Notes: a model not told the origin generated them from the sequence alone. A DNA stretch of 64,000 nt from an uncultured Sphaerochaeta sp. (GCF_963666015.1 NZ_OY762555.1:2852001-2916000); one strand, 5' to 3'; positions 26,776 to 34,973 are shown, numbered from the stretch's first letter. A program made the numbers and translations.

Positions 26776-28551
26776 CTAGACAGGTTTTTTCTTGATGGAG
26801 ATGGAATGGACAGCCATTTCCTCACGAAGCCTTGTACTGAGGTTCCAGGGCAGGTACTGGCTGTAATCGACCGACCCGGCACTCAGGCTGCGTATCCTGG
26901 CCATCTCGCCGAGCAGGTAGGAGACATACCCATAGAGGTCCAGGTCCCACAGGTTGGCTGTCTGGATGATGGACTGGAGGGTTGCAAAGGTGTGCGCCCC
27001 GTCGGGGCACCCTGCGAACAGGGAGTTCATCCTTATTGTACTGAAAGCGCGTATAATCCTCTCGACCCTCGAATTATCTGGGTTCAGGTTGGCGCAGTCA
27101 AGGTAGGACCGGAACAGCATCTCGTTGTTGAGGTAGTAATCTAACCCCTCCATGATGAGCTCGTCGTCCTTGTGGAGGGCGTAGCGGCCCTTGACCCATT
27201 TGGAGAGATTCTCGAACAGAGGCAGCGACTCCTGTCTTCGCAGAGTGATGAACTGCTGTTCACTGATGCTTTTCTCATACAGCCACCGACGGCGATGGGT
27301 CTTGTCGACGCTGTATATCCTGCCTATGATGGTGAGGATCCTGTCAAGGGTGATGGACCCCGGTGAATCCTCCTTGTAGGCACCGGCCTTCTGGGCGTCG
27401 ATGTATTTTCGACGTAGATGAGCAGCACAGAGTGCGAGGGTGAATTGGTAATCCTGTCTGCCGGCCTGGTAGCCGGAGTAGGCGTCGGCCTGCAGATATC
27501 CGTTGTAGTCGCCCACCATGCCCTTCAATACATCGCTGGAGCGTGATACGTCATAGTGGAAATAAGCGGCTGGTTTGTGGGGTGTCGCACTACACAGGAC
27601 CCACATCCAGGATTTCAGGTTGTCGCTGCGTCCTTGCTCGGCCAGGACTTGCAATTTTGTCTCATCTGCGTTTATTGCAGGCTGGGTGAGGATGAAGTCC
27701 CTGATCGCCTGTGCCACCGGCTTGAGTTCGGAACCGGCACGCAGGTGCCAGTTGGCGAAATTCTGCTCGCTCAGCTCCACACCCAGGTTCCTGAACCGCT
27801 TGGATATCCTGGTCACAGACAGCCCGTAGAAGAACTTGTCCACCAGTGAGGTGGCTATGAGATTGTTGCCGGCAAGGCCACCGGGGATGAAGCGCTCGGG
27901 GGCCGATGCGGTGATGATGTTGCGCTTTCTGGTGCCGTCTGCATCATAGCTTTGGCCGCAGTTGGAACAGTAGCCCTTGTCCCTCAGCTGCCTGACGATG
28001 CGCAGGCTGTCCTTGATCAGCTCAATGTACTCATGGGCGTCGGGACTGTTGAGGTTGTTGACATCGATTCCGCAATTGGGGCAATGATCGGGTAGGTGGA
28101 AATGCTCAACTTCCCTGGGATATGAGGGGTCGAAACTCTGCCGCCCGCAGCCGTTGCCTCGTTTGCGGCTTTCAGGGTTCCTGTTTCTGCTCCCCTTCTT
28201 CTGCGAAACGGCATCTGCCTTGGCGGTTTGTTGCTCGACCAATGCCTTGGCTTGGTCGAGGACCTTCCTCTCCTCCTCGCTGAGAGATCCTTCCTCTTCC
28301 TTGGAAAGGAGCTCGAGGGGTATGTTGAAGAGCTTGCGGTATTTCTCGCTGGAGCTGCCGAACCTGAGGAAAAGGCTGAGTCTCAGCTTCTCCTCACCCG
28401 CTCGCACCGCCCTGGAGAGCACCTGCACATCCTCCTCAAGATCGGAGTTCTTCTGCGTCAGTGAGACGATCCGCCTCTTGTCCTTCTCGTTTTGCTTCTC
28501 CAGCTCGGTGACACGCATCCTCAGCCGGGTTATTTCCTCTTCATTGGTCAT
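26776..28551 (-). CDS. tnpC: IS66-family transposase TnpC
   Basis: 591 residues, the DDE transposase of the element. An N-terminal coiled coil (about 5-55) precedes the RFGSSSEKYRKL segment, a Cys zinc-binding region (CPNCGI near 170 and CSNCGQ near 205), and the catalytic Asp (INADETKLQV), second Asp (YLQADAYSGY) and Glu (DNSRVERIIRAF). A C-terminal IS66 extension (SLFAGCPDGAHTFATLQSIIQTA) is present. It appears complete. About 230 bp of non-coding IS DNA separates it from tnpB. Confidence 0.95.
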   Translation of the reverse strand: MTNEEEITRLRMRVTELEKQNEKDKRRIVSLTQKNSDLEEDVQVLSRAVRAGEEKLRLSLFLRFGSSSEKYRKLFNIPLELLSKEEEGSLSEEERKVLDQAKALVEQQTAKADAVSQKKGSRNRNPESRKRGNGCGRQSFDPSYPREVEHFHLPDHCPNCGIDVNNLNSPDAHEYIELIKDSLRIVRQLRDKGYCSNCGQSYDADGTRKRNIITASAPERFIPGGLAGNNLIATSLVDKFFYGLSVTRISKRFRNLGVELSEQNFANWHLRAGSELKPVAQAIRDFILTQPAINADETKLQVLAEQGRSDNLKSWMWVLCSATPHKPAAYFHYDVSRSSDVLKGMVGDYNGYLQADAYSGYQAGRQDYQFTLALCAAHLRRKYIDAQKAGAYKEDSPGSITLDRILTIIGRIYSVDKTHRRRWLYEKSISEQQFITLRRQESLPLFENLSKWVKGRYALHKDDELIMEGLDYYLNNEMLFRSYLDCANLNPDNSRVERIIRAFSTIRMNSLFAGCPDGAHTFATLQSIIQTANLWDLDLYGYVSYLLGEMARIRSLSAGSVDYSQYLPWNLSTRLREEMAVHSISIKKKPV

Positions 28552-28782
28552 GGGGAGACTGTATCACAAGCATGCCGGATAAGTCAATATAAATCTATTT
28601 ACAGCAATATTTTAAGTGTCTCACAACCATCTAAAAACCCATCCAGGAGCAGACTGTAAAGGTTCCATGCCACCCATACGGATCGGTCACAGCAAAAACA
28701 CCAGAACACAGCAAACAGGGCCCAAAAGGCCGTTTTTGCATCCGCTAAAAATATCCTCAATATAAGTTTATATACTTTTTTC
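28552..28782. other. Non-coding IS66 internal spacer
   Basis: 231 bp between tnpC and tnpB, AT-richer than its surroundings near both ends. No ORF or clear promoter was found; it may hold the tnpC leader. Confidence 0.5.
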
Positions 28783-29154
28783 CTAGATATGCAGGTCCAT
28801 CCTGGTCACAAGGCCGCGTGCCTTCAGATGCCCCAGCGGTATGGGGTCCGTCAACAGCTGCCTCAACGCTTCCCCGGTCATCTGTGCCGCAGCATCACCG
28901 TCCATCGGCCAGCTGTAGCACCCGTAGCGTATTGAACGGGTCAGCATCCAGCACCCGGCTCCCTCGCAGTAGACGATGCGTATCTGCTTTTTGCTGGTGG
29001 AGCAGAACACGAACATCGATTGCCCGTCCATGCTCATGTTCATCGCCCCCACCACCAGCGAGACCATGCCGCGTACCCCGCGGCGGAAATCAGTGGGTCC
29101 GACGCGTAAAAAGATCCTCTTGCCTTCAAGGCTTGTGTCAAACGGCAGTGCCAT
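28783..29154 (-). CDS. tnpB: IS66 accessory protein TnpB (Orf2)
   Basis: 123 residues matching the small IS66 Orf2 family: FLRVGPTDFRRGVRGMVSLV near the start, then DGQSMFVFCSTSKKQIRIVYCEG. Needed with TnpA and TnpC for IS66 transposition; its biochemical role is unclear. ATG 29154 overlaps the tnpA stop by 1 nt (TGATG), so the upstream open frame to 29406 is not used. Confidence 0.93.
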   Translation of the reverse strand: MALPFDTSLEGKRIFLRVGPTDFRRGVRGMVSLVVGAMNMSMDGQSMFVFCSTSKKQIRIVYCEGAGCWMLTRSIRYGCYSWPMDGDAAAQMTGEALRQLLTDPIPLGHLKARGLVTRMDLHI

Positions 29155-29537
29155 CACAACACCTCCTTGATGCGCCTGAGCAGGGTGATGCTCTCCTTGG
29201 AGCAAGCCAGGCGGTACAGTCCGATGCAGATGTCCTGCACATCTTGGTGGAATGCGACCATCTGGGCGAGGGAGGGCTGCTGAGGGTCCCTGCGCCTTGA
29301 CTCCTCTCTTACGTTGTAGCAGACCATGTTCAGCGCTGGCTGGGCCGGCTCCTGCCTCTTTGGGAGAGGTATCCCGAACTTGTCGAACCCGGCATTCCTC
29401 AGCCATTCACTGAGTGTGGAATTGGTTATCGGCACCTCGTCCAGATTGCAGAACTTGGTCTGCGACAATCCCGACTGCCTGAACCTGGCGATTATCTCAT
29501 CCTTGAGCTCTTGCGGGTATATTTTGCATTTTCTCAT
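29154..29537 (-). CDS. tnpA: IS66 protein TnpA (HTH)
   Basis: 127 residues. An N-terminal helix-turn-helix (KDEIIARFRQSGLSQTKFC..., ending NSTLSEWLRNAGF) resembles IS66 Orf1 and IS3 Orf-A proteins. First gene of the IS, starting about 73 bp inside the right inverted repeat. Confidence 0.9.
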   Translation of the reverse strand: MRKCKIYPQELKDEIIARFRQSGLSQTKFCNLDEVPITNSTLSEWLRNAGFDKFGIPLPKRQEPAQPALNMVCYNVREESRRRDPQQPSLAQMVAFHQDVQDICIGLYRLACSKESITLLRRIKEVL

Positions 29538-29587
29538 GGCCTATCCTCCAAGCGCTATGCTAGGGGATGGCTGCATACATTGGATAT

Positions 29588-29610
29588 GACGTATTTGGTT
29601 TGATGCTCAC
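29588..29610. repeat. IS66 terminal inverted repeat, right
   Basis: 23 bp ending GGTTTGATGCTCAC; reverse complement of 26636-26658. Confidence 0.95.
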
Positions 29611-29618
29611 TCCATGAG
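29611..29618. repeat. Target-site duplication of the IS66 element, right copy
   Basis: TCCATGAG, identical to 26628-26635, directly next to the right inverted repeat. Confidence 0.95.
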
Positions 29619-30023
29619 AAGTCGAAAGCGAAACTCAAGGCAAAGATCAAGGAGATAACACAGCGGAGCAACGGCTGGTCGGTGGCATATCGGCAGGCCA
29701 AGCTTTCACAGTTGGTCCGGGGCTGGGTAGCCTACTTCAAGCTTGCAAGATGCAAGGGAACACTTGAAGGGATTGACCAATGGCTGAGAAGGCGGATACG
29801 GATGCTGTACTGGAAGATGTGGAAGCGGATAAGGACCCGGTACAAGAGGCTGATGAAGCTCGGTGTTGCAAAACAGAAGGCGTATGAATGGGCTAACTCC
29901 AGATTAGGTTACTGGAGAGTGGCTGGCTCTTGGATACTTACGACGACATTGAACAACAAGAAGCTCTATGCGATGGGATGGCGATGGTTCTCTGGCTTAT
30001 ATGCCCGAGAGTGCGTGAACTGA
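29619..30023 (+). pseudogene. Group II intron reverse transcriptase/maturase, 3' fragment
   Basis: 134 codons that continue in frame from 26635 once the IS and one duplication are removed (...RLHE joined to KSKAKLK...). It holds the maturase/thumb domain X: VAYRQAKLSQLVRGWVAYF, RRRIRMLYWKMWKR and the C-terminal WANSRLGYWRVAGSWI block, ending ARECVN just before domain V. It has no start signal of its own. Confidence 0.92.
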
Positions 30024-30027
30024 CGAG

Positions 30028-30102
30028 GAGCCGTATACCGAACGGTACGTACGGTTCTGTGGGAGGTCGGATGAGCCATTAAGGCTCATCCTCCTACCCG
30101 AT
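30028..30102 (+). ncRNA. Group II intron domains V and VI
   Basis: Domain V (30028-30057) pairs GAGCCGTA with TACGGTTC, with a TACC/GGTA upper stem and a two-base CG bulge, and carries the catalytic AGC triad. Domain VI contains a GGATGAGCC/GGCTCATCC hairpin and a bulged A at about 30096, six bases from the 3' end. Confidence 0.85.
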
Positions 30103-30809
30103 TACACAGGCGTTACGCTCCGGTTATGTCCCCGCAGTCCTACATGGACACCTTGCCTGACCAGATTGGTCCTTTCTGGATGGGCAAGAATCCATTTATT
30201 ATTCTTCAGTAACAACTTCGATTCCGGGTCGGTGCTCTTGCTGACTTTCTCAGCCATGCTCTTCGATAGTGGTTCGTTTGTACCCCTGGGGAGGACAATG
30301 ATTGACTTGAATCCTTCTTTCGACGCTCCGCAGGGAGCAAGATGCAGTACATTGGCCTCAACGATGACCGCTGATCCTTTTGGGAAAAAGAATAGTTCAG
30401 AAGAACGAGTGTCAACAGATTCGAAATTTTCCAATTCCGAGAATTCCGTCAGGAACTGCAGGCAATCGGTTACTGCAATGAACAGCTCGGGGCTCTTATG
30501 ATACTCCATGCCGTTGATACTCTGGTTCTTCCCATTGCAGTACCCGATCTGGATATCCTGTTCACCGTAATAGAGTTTCATCTCCTCCATGAGGGCGGGC
30601 TCTTCCAACGCTGGCAGGAATGTTTCATACGTAATGTCATGTTCTGGGATCGCAGTTATACGGTCAGCAAGAGAAACCAAGTAAGATGTATCGAAGCCAT
30701 GGAGAATACGCCCATACTTCTTGAAGCGGGAGGACTCAATTGAGTGGATTTTCTCGTTTGGATTGTTTCTCACAAGATCCAACGGTACGTGAAACCGGGA
30801 TGTTTTCAT
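30102..30809 (-). CDS. DUF4867 family protein (cupin-like), in the sulfoquinovose operon
   Basis: 235 residues matching the DUF4867 pattern: INGMEYHKSPELFIAVTD, FFFPKGSAVIVEANVLHLAPC, IIVLPRGTNEPL and KNNKWILAHPE. The FxPxGxxVxVxxxxLHxAPC run looks like a cupin metal-binding strand pair (His and Cys nearby). The family occurs beside sugar catabolism genes but has no proven function. ATG 30809 has GAGGT upstream; the longer 30824 start lacks one. It is the last gene of the leftward SQ operon, 4 nt after the exporter. Its TAA is read across the group II intron junction; because the base on either side is the same, the insertion did not change the protein. Role in SQ use (for example mutarotase or isomerase) is only a guess. 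Confidence 0.75.
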   Translation of the reverse strand: MKTSRFHVPLDLVRNNPNEKIHSIESSRFKKYGRILHGFDTSYLVSLADRITAIPEHDITYETFLPALEEPALMEEMKLYYGEQDIQIGYCNGKNQSINGMEYHKSPELFIAVTDCLQFLTEFSELENFESVDTRSSELFFFPKGSAVIVEANVLHLAPCGASKEGFKSIIVLPRGTNEPLSKSMAEKVSKSTDPESKLLLKNNKWILAHPERTNLVRQGVHVGLRGHNRSVTPV

Positions 30810-30813
30810 AGTA

Positions 30814-31557
30814 TTACCTCGCAAATAGTACCATCACTATACCAGTAGCCAATAACATGGAAAAGACAATTAAGGAAAAATGACGTGCATCTACCTTGTC
30901 ATGAATATACTCCCCTGCAAAGATGCCTGCCACCACAAACGGAACAAGCATCGCGGTGGTTTTTGCCACCGGAAGCGTCAGCGATTTTTCAATGAGATAC
31001 CCTGCGATGATAATTGTGTTCAGTGTAGTCCAAAGTAGACAAAGTGTTGCCCTGAACTTTCCTTTGTCTGGAAGGGCTCTGGTTGCATATAGAACCACCA
31101 GCGGACCACCAGAAGAAAAAACCCCGTGCACAATACCACCAAGGAAGAGAAAGAAATAATAGGGGAGTACTTTATACCCTGTAGGAGGAGCGCTGTCACC
31201 TGTCCTTCTAGCCTGGCGATAGAGTTGACTAACTGAGACCAAAATAATGAAGAGAGCAAGTATCAGATTCAAGCTACCGCTCTGCTGTGAGCGAAACAAG
31301 TACATACCCACTGGCAATCCAAGGAGCATCAAGCCAGTGATGATGGTGTATTGTCTCCAGTCGATCTTGGAGAAATTTCGTATCACAATATACAGTGCCA
31401 AAAGCCAAGCCAGGATGGTAATAACCTTAACCGCTGTCTTGACTCCCAGCAATGCACTGACAAATGGCATTGCCAGAACTGAGCATCCAAATCCTGTCAC
31501 TGCTTCAAGGGCATGGGTCACAAAGACCACCAGTCCACTGAGGACCAAGGTGGTCAC
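30814..31557 (-). CDS. TauE/SafE (TSUP) family transporter, probable sulfonate exporter
   Basis: 247 residues with about eight membrane spans in two inverted halves: THALEAVTGFGCSVLAMP in the first and GGIVHGVFSSGGPLVVLYATR in the second, the two TSUP signatures. TSUP proteins move organosulfonates, sulfite or related anions. In sulfoglycolytic clusters a member exports the C2 or C3 sulfonate end product; next to an alcohol dehydrogenase and the transketolase genes, isethionate or sulfoacetate export is the likely job (inference). It overlaps the alcohol dehydrogenase gene by 4 bp. Confidence 0.85.
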   Translation of the reverse strand: MTTLVLSGLVVFVTHALEAVTGFGCSVLAMPFVSALLGVKTAVKVITILAWLLALYIVIRNFSKIDWRQYTIITGLMLLGLPVGMYLFRSQQSGSLNLILALFIILVSVSQLYRQARRTGDSAPPTGYKVLPYYFFLFLGGIVHGVFSSGGPLVVLYATRALPDKGKFRATLCLLWTTLNTIIIAGYLIEKSLTLPVAKTTAMLVPFVVAGIFAGEYIHDKVDARHFSLIVFSMLLATGIVMVLFAR

Positions 31558-32723
31558 CTCTTTGCCTCCAGAAGTGAGTAAAGCGCCTCCATGGAGAGTG
31601 GTGGAACTTGATTGCGCAGCTTAGGATCGGTCTCTACTCGAGAAAACTCCCTATGGATTGTATCCCTGTCGATATCCAGGGAGAGATCGTGAAAACTACG
31701 GGGAATTTTAAGGTGGCAGAGCAAGGAAGCAATGTCATCACGTAGTGCAGAGACCAATGCTTCCTTTCCTGCTTGATTGGGATGCACCATCTTTCCCAGC
31801 TTTGCAAGCTCCTCCCGGTTCTGTTCATCCTTTACAGCCCAATCGAATACTTCAAGCAAGGTAAACGCGCAGGACAGCCCATGGGGTATATGCCAATTCT
31901 CTGAGAGGATGAAGGATATTGCATGTCCTGCAGCCGTTCCCGTGAGGTTGAAGGCGATTCCCGCCTCATTGGATGCTTTCAGCATCTCTTTTTGCAAGGC
32001 ACTTCTCTCTTGATTCTGTATGGTTGCGTCATACAGCTTGGGAAGTGTTTGAAGAACCTTGTATGCTGCTTCCCTCGCACACTCCCTGGTGATTGCCGTG
32101 CTGTTCTTGTTCCAGATGGACTCCAGTGCATGGTCGAGGGCATCCAGACCCGTTGCTGCACAGAGCCCAGGAGGGACTGTGTCGAGCATGGAAGCGATGA
32201 GGATTGCTGTATGTGCACTCATGAGTGGAGAACCCAAGGTATGCTTTCTCCCTGTACCATCACTGTACACCCCAACCTTTGTAACCTCAGAGCCGGTTCC
32301 TGCAGTGGTAGGGATCAGGGCCAAGGGTAGGGAGCGGTTGGTGATGGGTTTTCCTTGCAAGAACGACTCAAGGGTGCCTCTGTTGGTCATCAGCATTGCC
32401 AAGGCTTTTGCTGAGTCCATAACACTGCCCCCTCCGATTCCAAGGATAATATTGGTATTCATGAATCGCTTGTCATGAAGCATTGCCTCAATGTCTTCGG
32501 TTCTCGGATTGGGTTGTACCTGGTTGAATACCTCAACAGGGGTAAGGGCTGCCAGCTCATCTATCAAGACCTGCTTCCCTTCTATGGGAGCGTCGTCAGT
32601 GACGATGCTGACATGCAATGAGCCGGGAAAGTTTGCTGTATAACGCAGGATTCTTTCAAGTTCAGAACCCTGCAAGGAGGAAAAGCTCAAGATGTGAACG
32701 GGGCTCAACAGACTACTGATCAT
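31554..32723 (-). CDS. Iron-containing alcohol dehydrogenase, probable sulfoacetaldehyde reductase (SqwF-like)
   Basis: 389 residues. Group III (Fe-dependent) ADH: the NAD(P)-binding GIGGGSVMDSAKA motif and TTAGTGSEVT are present, and the metal ligands are in GLDALDHALES, TAAGHAISF and HIPHGLSCAF. These enzymes reduce aldehydes in fermenters. Sharing 4-bp overlaps with the RpiB-family isomerase and the TSUP exporter, it probably reduces sulfoacetaldehyde, the C2 product of the sulfo-transketolase pathway, to isethionate while re-oxidising NADH. The substrate is inferred from context; a general aldehyde reductase cannot be excluded by sequence alone. Confidence 0.85.
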   Translation of the reverse strand: MISSLLSPVHILSFSSLQGSELERILRYTANFPGSLHVSIVTDDAPIEGKQVLIDELAALTPVEVFNQVQPNPRTEDIEAMLHDKRFMNTNIILGIGGGSVMDSAKALAMLMTNRGTLESFLQGKPITNRSLPLALIPTTAGTGSEVTKVGVYSDGTGRKHTLGSPLMSAHTAILIASMLDTVPPGLCAATGLDALDHALESIWNKNSTAITRECAREAAYKVLQTLPKLYDATIQNQERSALQKEMLKASNEAGIAFNLTGTAAGHAISFILSENWHIPHGLSCAFTLLEVFDWAVKDEQNREELAKLGKMVHPNQAGKEALVSALRDDIASLLCHLKIPRSFHDLSLDIDRDTIHREFSRVETDPKLRNQVPPLSMEALYSLLEAKR

Positions 32724-33190
32724 TTGAAATGCTCCTCTTCAATTGCCTGTACCTCTGAGAAGGCATTGCTGAGGAAGTCCTTCTTGAACTCCATTTTCTG
32801 GGTAAAGGACATTGCCAGCCAAGCATCTACAATCTGCACACCGAGGAAGGGGGCGGTAATCCATCCCCCCATCGTAATTACATTGGCGTTGTTCACAATC
32901 TTTGCCCGCTCTGCGCTGAAGATGCTGTCCACTACACAGGCGTAAATACCCTTGTGCTTGTTGGCGACAATGGCCATGCCTTGTCCAGTCCCGCATATCA
33001 GGATGCCTTTCTCTGCTTTTCCTTCCTGGAGTGACTTGGCAACCTTGGGAGCCTGGGTAAAGTAGGGCTGTGGTGTATCTACGGATTCAATGCCGAAGTC
33101 GAGCACTTCATAGCCTTGTTCCTGCAAGTGTTTGGTGATCTCTGCCTTGAGAGGGAATCCTGAGAGGTCTGATGCAATTGCAATTTTCAT
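32720..33190 (-). CDS. sqwI: RpiB/LacA/LacB-family isomerase, probable 4-deoxy-4-sulfoerythrose isomerase
   Basis: 156 residues. The family fold is clear: ASDLSGFPLK near the start and CGTGQGMAIVANKHKGI with the catalytic Cys66. Residues used by E. coli RpiB to hold the sugar phosphate are changed: the SDH of SDHAG is SDL (Leu9), and the C-terminal Arg133/Arg137 positions are Met133 and Lys137; the usual ring-opening His (HND motif) is Val99. Loss of phosphate ligands fits a sulfonated, unphosphorylated substrate such as 4-deoxy-4-sulfoerythrose, converted to the ketose. ATG 33190 follows AAGGAG; the gene overlaps both neighbours by 4 bp. Confidence 0.8.
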   Translation of the reverse strand: MKIAIASDLSGFPLKAEITKHLQEQGYEVLDFGIESVDTPQPYFTQAPKVAKSLQEGKAEKGILICGTGQGMAIVANKHKGIYACVVDSIFSAERAKIVNNANVITMGGWITAPFLGVQIVDAWLAMSFTQKMEFKKDFLSNAFSEVQAIEEEHFK

Positions 33191-34125
33191 GATTTGCTCC
33201 TTATTGAAAGTGCTTTTCTCACAATTTCTTCTGCAGTAAGCTTGTAGTAGGCTTGCAACCAATCCTGTGTTCCTACCTGGCCGAACTCGTCATGGATACC
33301 TACCATTGCCATAGGGGTAGGAAGCCTCGTACTGAGCAAGTTGGCAACCGCTGCGCCTAAACCCCCTGCGACTTGGTGGTTCTCGGCAGTAACAATGGCA
33401 CCTGTTTTCTTTGCATAGGTAAGGACAAGGTCCTCATCCAATGGCTTGATGGTATGCATATCGATTACTGCTGCGCTGATGCCTTGTTTCTTCAACATAT
33501 CTGAAGCCTTAATTGCTTCGGGAACCAGGATAGCGCCCAGGGCGATGATGGTGACATCTGTTCCCTCTTTCAGTATTTTCCCTTTTCCCAAGGTGAACGC
33601 TTCATCTGCCTCATACAATGGTTGGATTGCTTTACGATGGAGTCTCATATAGGTACAACCGTAGTGTTCGGCGCACTGCCTGACCAAAGCCTTCAAGCTA
33701 ACCGGATCGGAAGGTTCGAGGATGGTAAGGTCTGGGATCATGCGCATCAGCCCAATGTCCTCGAAAGGCATATGGGTTCCCCCATTGAACGCTGCACTGA
33801 TGCCGGGGTCTGTGCCCACCAGCTTAACATTCAACTTTGCGTAATTTGCGGAGATGAAGAACTGGTCAAAGACCCGGCGGCTGGCAAAACAACCGAAGGT
33901 TGCTGCAAACGGGATTTTCCCGCCAGCACTCAGGCCAGCTGCCACTCCCACGAGGTTTGCTTCAGCAACCCCGACATCAACAGCACGTTCAGGGAACCGC
34001 TGCTTGAAAGGTATTGTACCAGAAGCTTTCATCAGGTCAGCTTCCAGAACCATGATCCGTTCATCATCCTCGGCCAAGGTGAGGAGGGTATCGCAATAGA
34101 CGCCTCGCATCTCTTTCATTTCCAT
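33187..34125 (-). CDS. sqwH: Split transketolase, C-terminal subunit; probable sulfofructose transketolase
   Basis: 312 residues, comprising the pyrimidine-binding domain (MRGVYCDTLLTLAEDDERI..., EANLVGVAAGLSAGGKIPF with the conserved Glu) and the C-terminal domain (IIALGAILVPEAIKASDML). It works with the N-terminal subunit encoded just upstream. In the sulfo-transketolase pathway the pair (SqwGH) moves C2 units from 6-deoxy-6-sulfofructose, then from 4-deoxy-4-sulfoerythrulose, to glyceraldehyde 3-phosphate, giving xylulose 5-phosphate and finally sulfoacetaldehyde. ATG 34125 follows AGGAGAGAG. A pentose-phosphate role is possible by sequence but less likely in this operon. Confidence 0.82.
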   Translation of the reverse strand: MEMKEMRGVYCDTLLTLAEDDERIMVLEADLMKASGTIPFKQRFPERAVDVGVAEANLVGVAAGLSAGGKIPFAATFGCFASRRVFDQFFISANYAKLNVKLVGTDPGISAAFNGGTHMPFEDIGLMRMIPDLTILEPSDPVSLKALVRQCAEHYGCTYMRLHRKAIQPLYEADEAFTLGKGKILKEGTDVTIIALGAILVPEAIKASDMLKKQGISAAVIDMHTIKPLDEDLVLTYAKKTGAIVTAENHQVAGGLGAAVANLLSTRLPTPMAMVGIHDEFGQVGTQDWLQAYYKLTAEEIVRKALSIRSKS

Positions 34126-34135
34126 GATCTCTCTC

Positions 34136-34957
34136 CTATGTAAGTGCCTGGATGGCTTCATTTGCAGTGTGCAAATCGAAAGCCATGTTATGGTTTGCAA
34201 CCTTGCCTTCACAAAAGGCAGCTCCCTTTCCTTTGATTGTATCGAGGATGATCATAGATGGTTTGCCTTCCTGTTCCTTGGCCTTTTCTATAGCCATGTC
34301 CATGGCTGAGATGTCATGGCCATCAACCCGTTGGGTAAACCAACCGAAACTGTTCCATTTTCCCTCGATGTCCCCAAGGTTCAGGATTTCATCGGTGGTC
34401 CCATCAATCTGCATCTTATTGTAATCGGTGAAGACGATGAGATGATCAATGTGGTGGTGTGAAGCAAACATGGCGGCTTCCCAGTTCTGTCCTTCCTGGC
34501 TCTCTCCGTCCCCGATGATTGCATACACGAATGATTCTTTCTTATCTATCCTCATCGCATAGGCAAGACCACAGGAGGCAGAGAGTCCTTGGCCGAGCGA
34601 TCCGGTTGTCATGTCGATACCCTTGGTTTTTGTTCGGTCACAGTGACTAGGTAGATTGGTTCCGCCCTGATTCAACGTTCTTAGTTCCTCAATAGGGAAA
34701 AAGCCTTTCAGAGCAAGCGTGGCATAGAGGGCAGGCCCTGCATGTCCTTTGGAGAGTACCAACAGGTCTCTTTCTTCCCATAAAGGATTGGTTGGGTCGA
34801 TTTGCATGACCTTGCCATAGAGCAGGGCAAGAAGTTCGACAATGGAGAGAGCTCCCCCAATGTGTCCAACACCAAGATTGCCGATGGTGAATAGTGTTTG
34901 TCCCCGAATTTCCTTGGCGAAGGAAGCCAGTTGTTTGGATTGGTCTGAGGAGAGCAT
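34136..34957 (-). CDS. sqwG: Split transketolase, N-terminal (TPP-binding) subunit; probable sulfofructose transketolase
   Basis: 273 residues. The thiamine diphosphate motif runs from GDG (149-151) to Asn180; catalytic-site histidines are seen at GHIGG (31-35) and KGHAGP (His72). First gene of the leftward operon, AGAGGT before the ATG, and directly downstream of a strong promoter overlapped by a palindromic operator. Two-subunit transketolases are common in anaerobes; the sulfonate role rests on the neighbouring isomerases, sulfoquinovosidase and exporter, and on shared operators with the sulfoquinovose isomerase gene. Confidence 0.82.
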   Translation of the reverse strand: MLSSDQSKQLASFAKEIRGQTLFTIGNLGVGHIGGALSIVELLALLYGKVMQIDPTNPLWEERDLLVLSKGHAGPALYATLALKGFFPIEELRTLNQGGTNLPSHCDRTKTKGIDMTTGSLGQGLSASCGLAYAMRIDKKESFVYAIIGDGESQEGQNWEAAMFASHHHIDHLIVFTDYNKMQIDGTTDEILNLGDIEGKWNSFGWFTQRVDGHDISAMDMAIEKAKEQEGKPSMIILDTIKGKGAAFCEGKVANHNMAFDLHTANEAIQALT

Positions 34958-34973
34958 AAGGGTACCTCTCTAT

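Larger units (their letters stand above)
26636..29610. mobile_element. IS66-family insertion sequence, 2975 bp
   Basis: Perfect 23-bp terminal inverted repeats beginning GTGAGCATC bound three leftward genes in the classic IS66 order tnpA-tnpB-tnpC, with an 8-bp direct repeat outside each end. All three genes are intact, so the element could still be active. It lies in the RT gene of a group II intron, in the opposite orientation to that gene. Confidence 0.96.
25201..30102 (+). mobile_element. Group IIC intron, interrupted by an IS66-family element
   Basis: The 5' end has the GTGCG consensus (25201), starting 6 nt after a terminator hairpin, the hallmark target of class C introns. Positions 25201-25732 hold the 5' catalytic RNA (domains I-III) without a gene. 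An RT gene sits in the domain IV position; domain V (AGC triad, CG bulge) is at 30028-30057 and domain VI ends ...CTACCCGAT at 30102, with a likely branch A at 30096. Removing the IS (26636-29610) and one 8-bp duplication gives a 1919-nt intron, normal for IIC. It inserted between a terminator and the 3' end of the DUF4867 gene; the stop codon of that gene is kept. Exact ends are inferred from consensus. Confidence 0.88.

Noticed and set aside
26806..27144. 112-codon plus-strand ORF within tnpC
   Set aside because: Antisense of the transposase catalytic region without its own signals.
28154..28582. 142-codon plus-strand ORF antisense to tnpC
   Set aside because: Shadow frame of the transposase coiled-coil region, Ser/Leu-rich with no start signal.
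33187..34957. Reading the split transketolase as an ordinary pentose-phosphate enzyme
   Set aside because: Possible by sequence alone, but the operon with the RpiB-like isomerase lacking phosphate ligands, an exporter and a sulfoquinovosidase makes the sulfo-TK role the better explanation.
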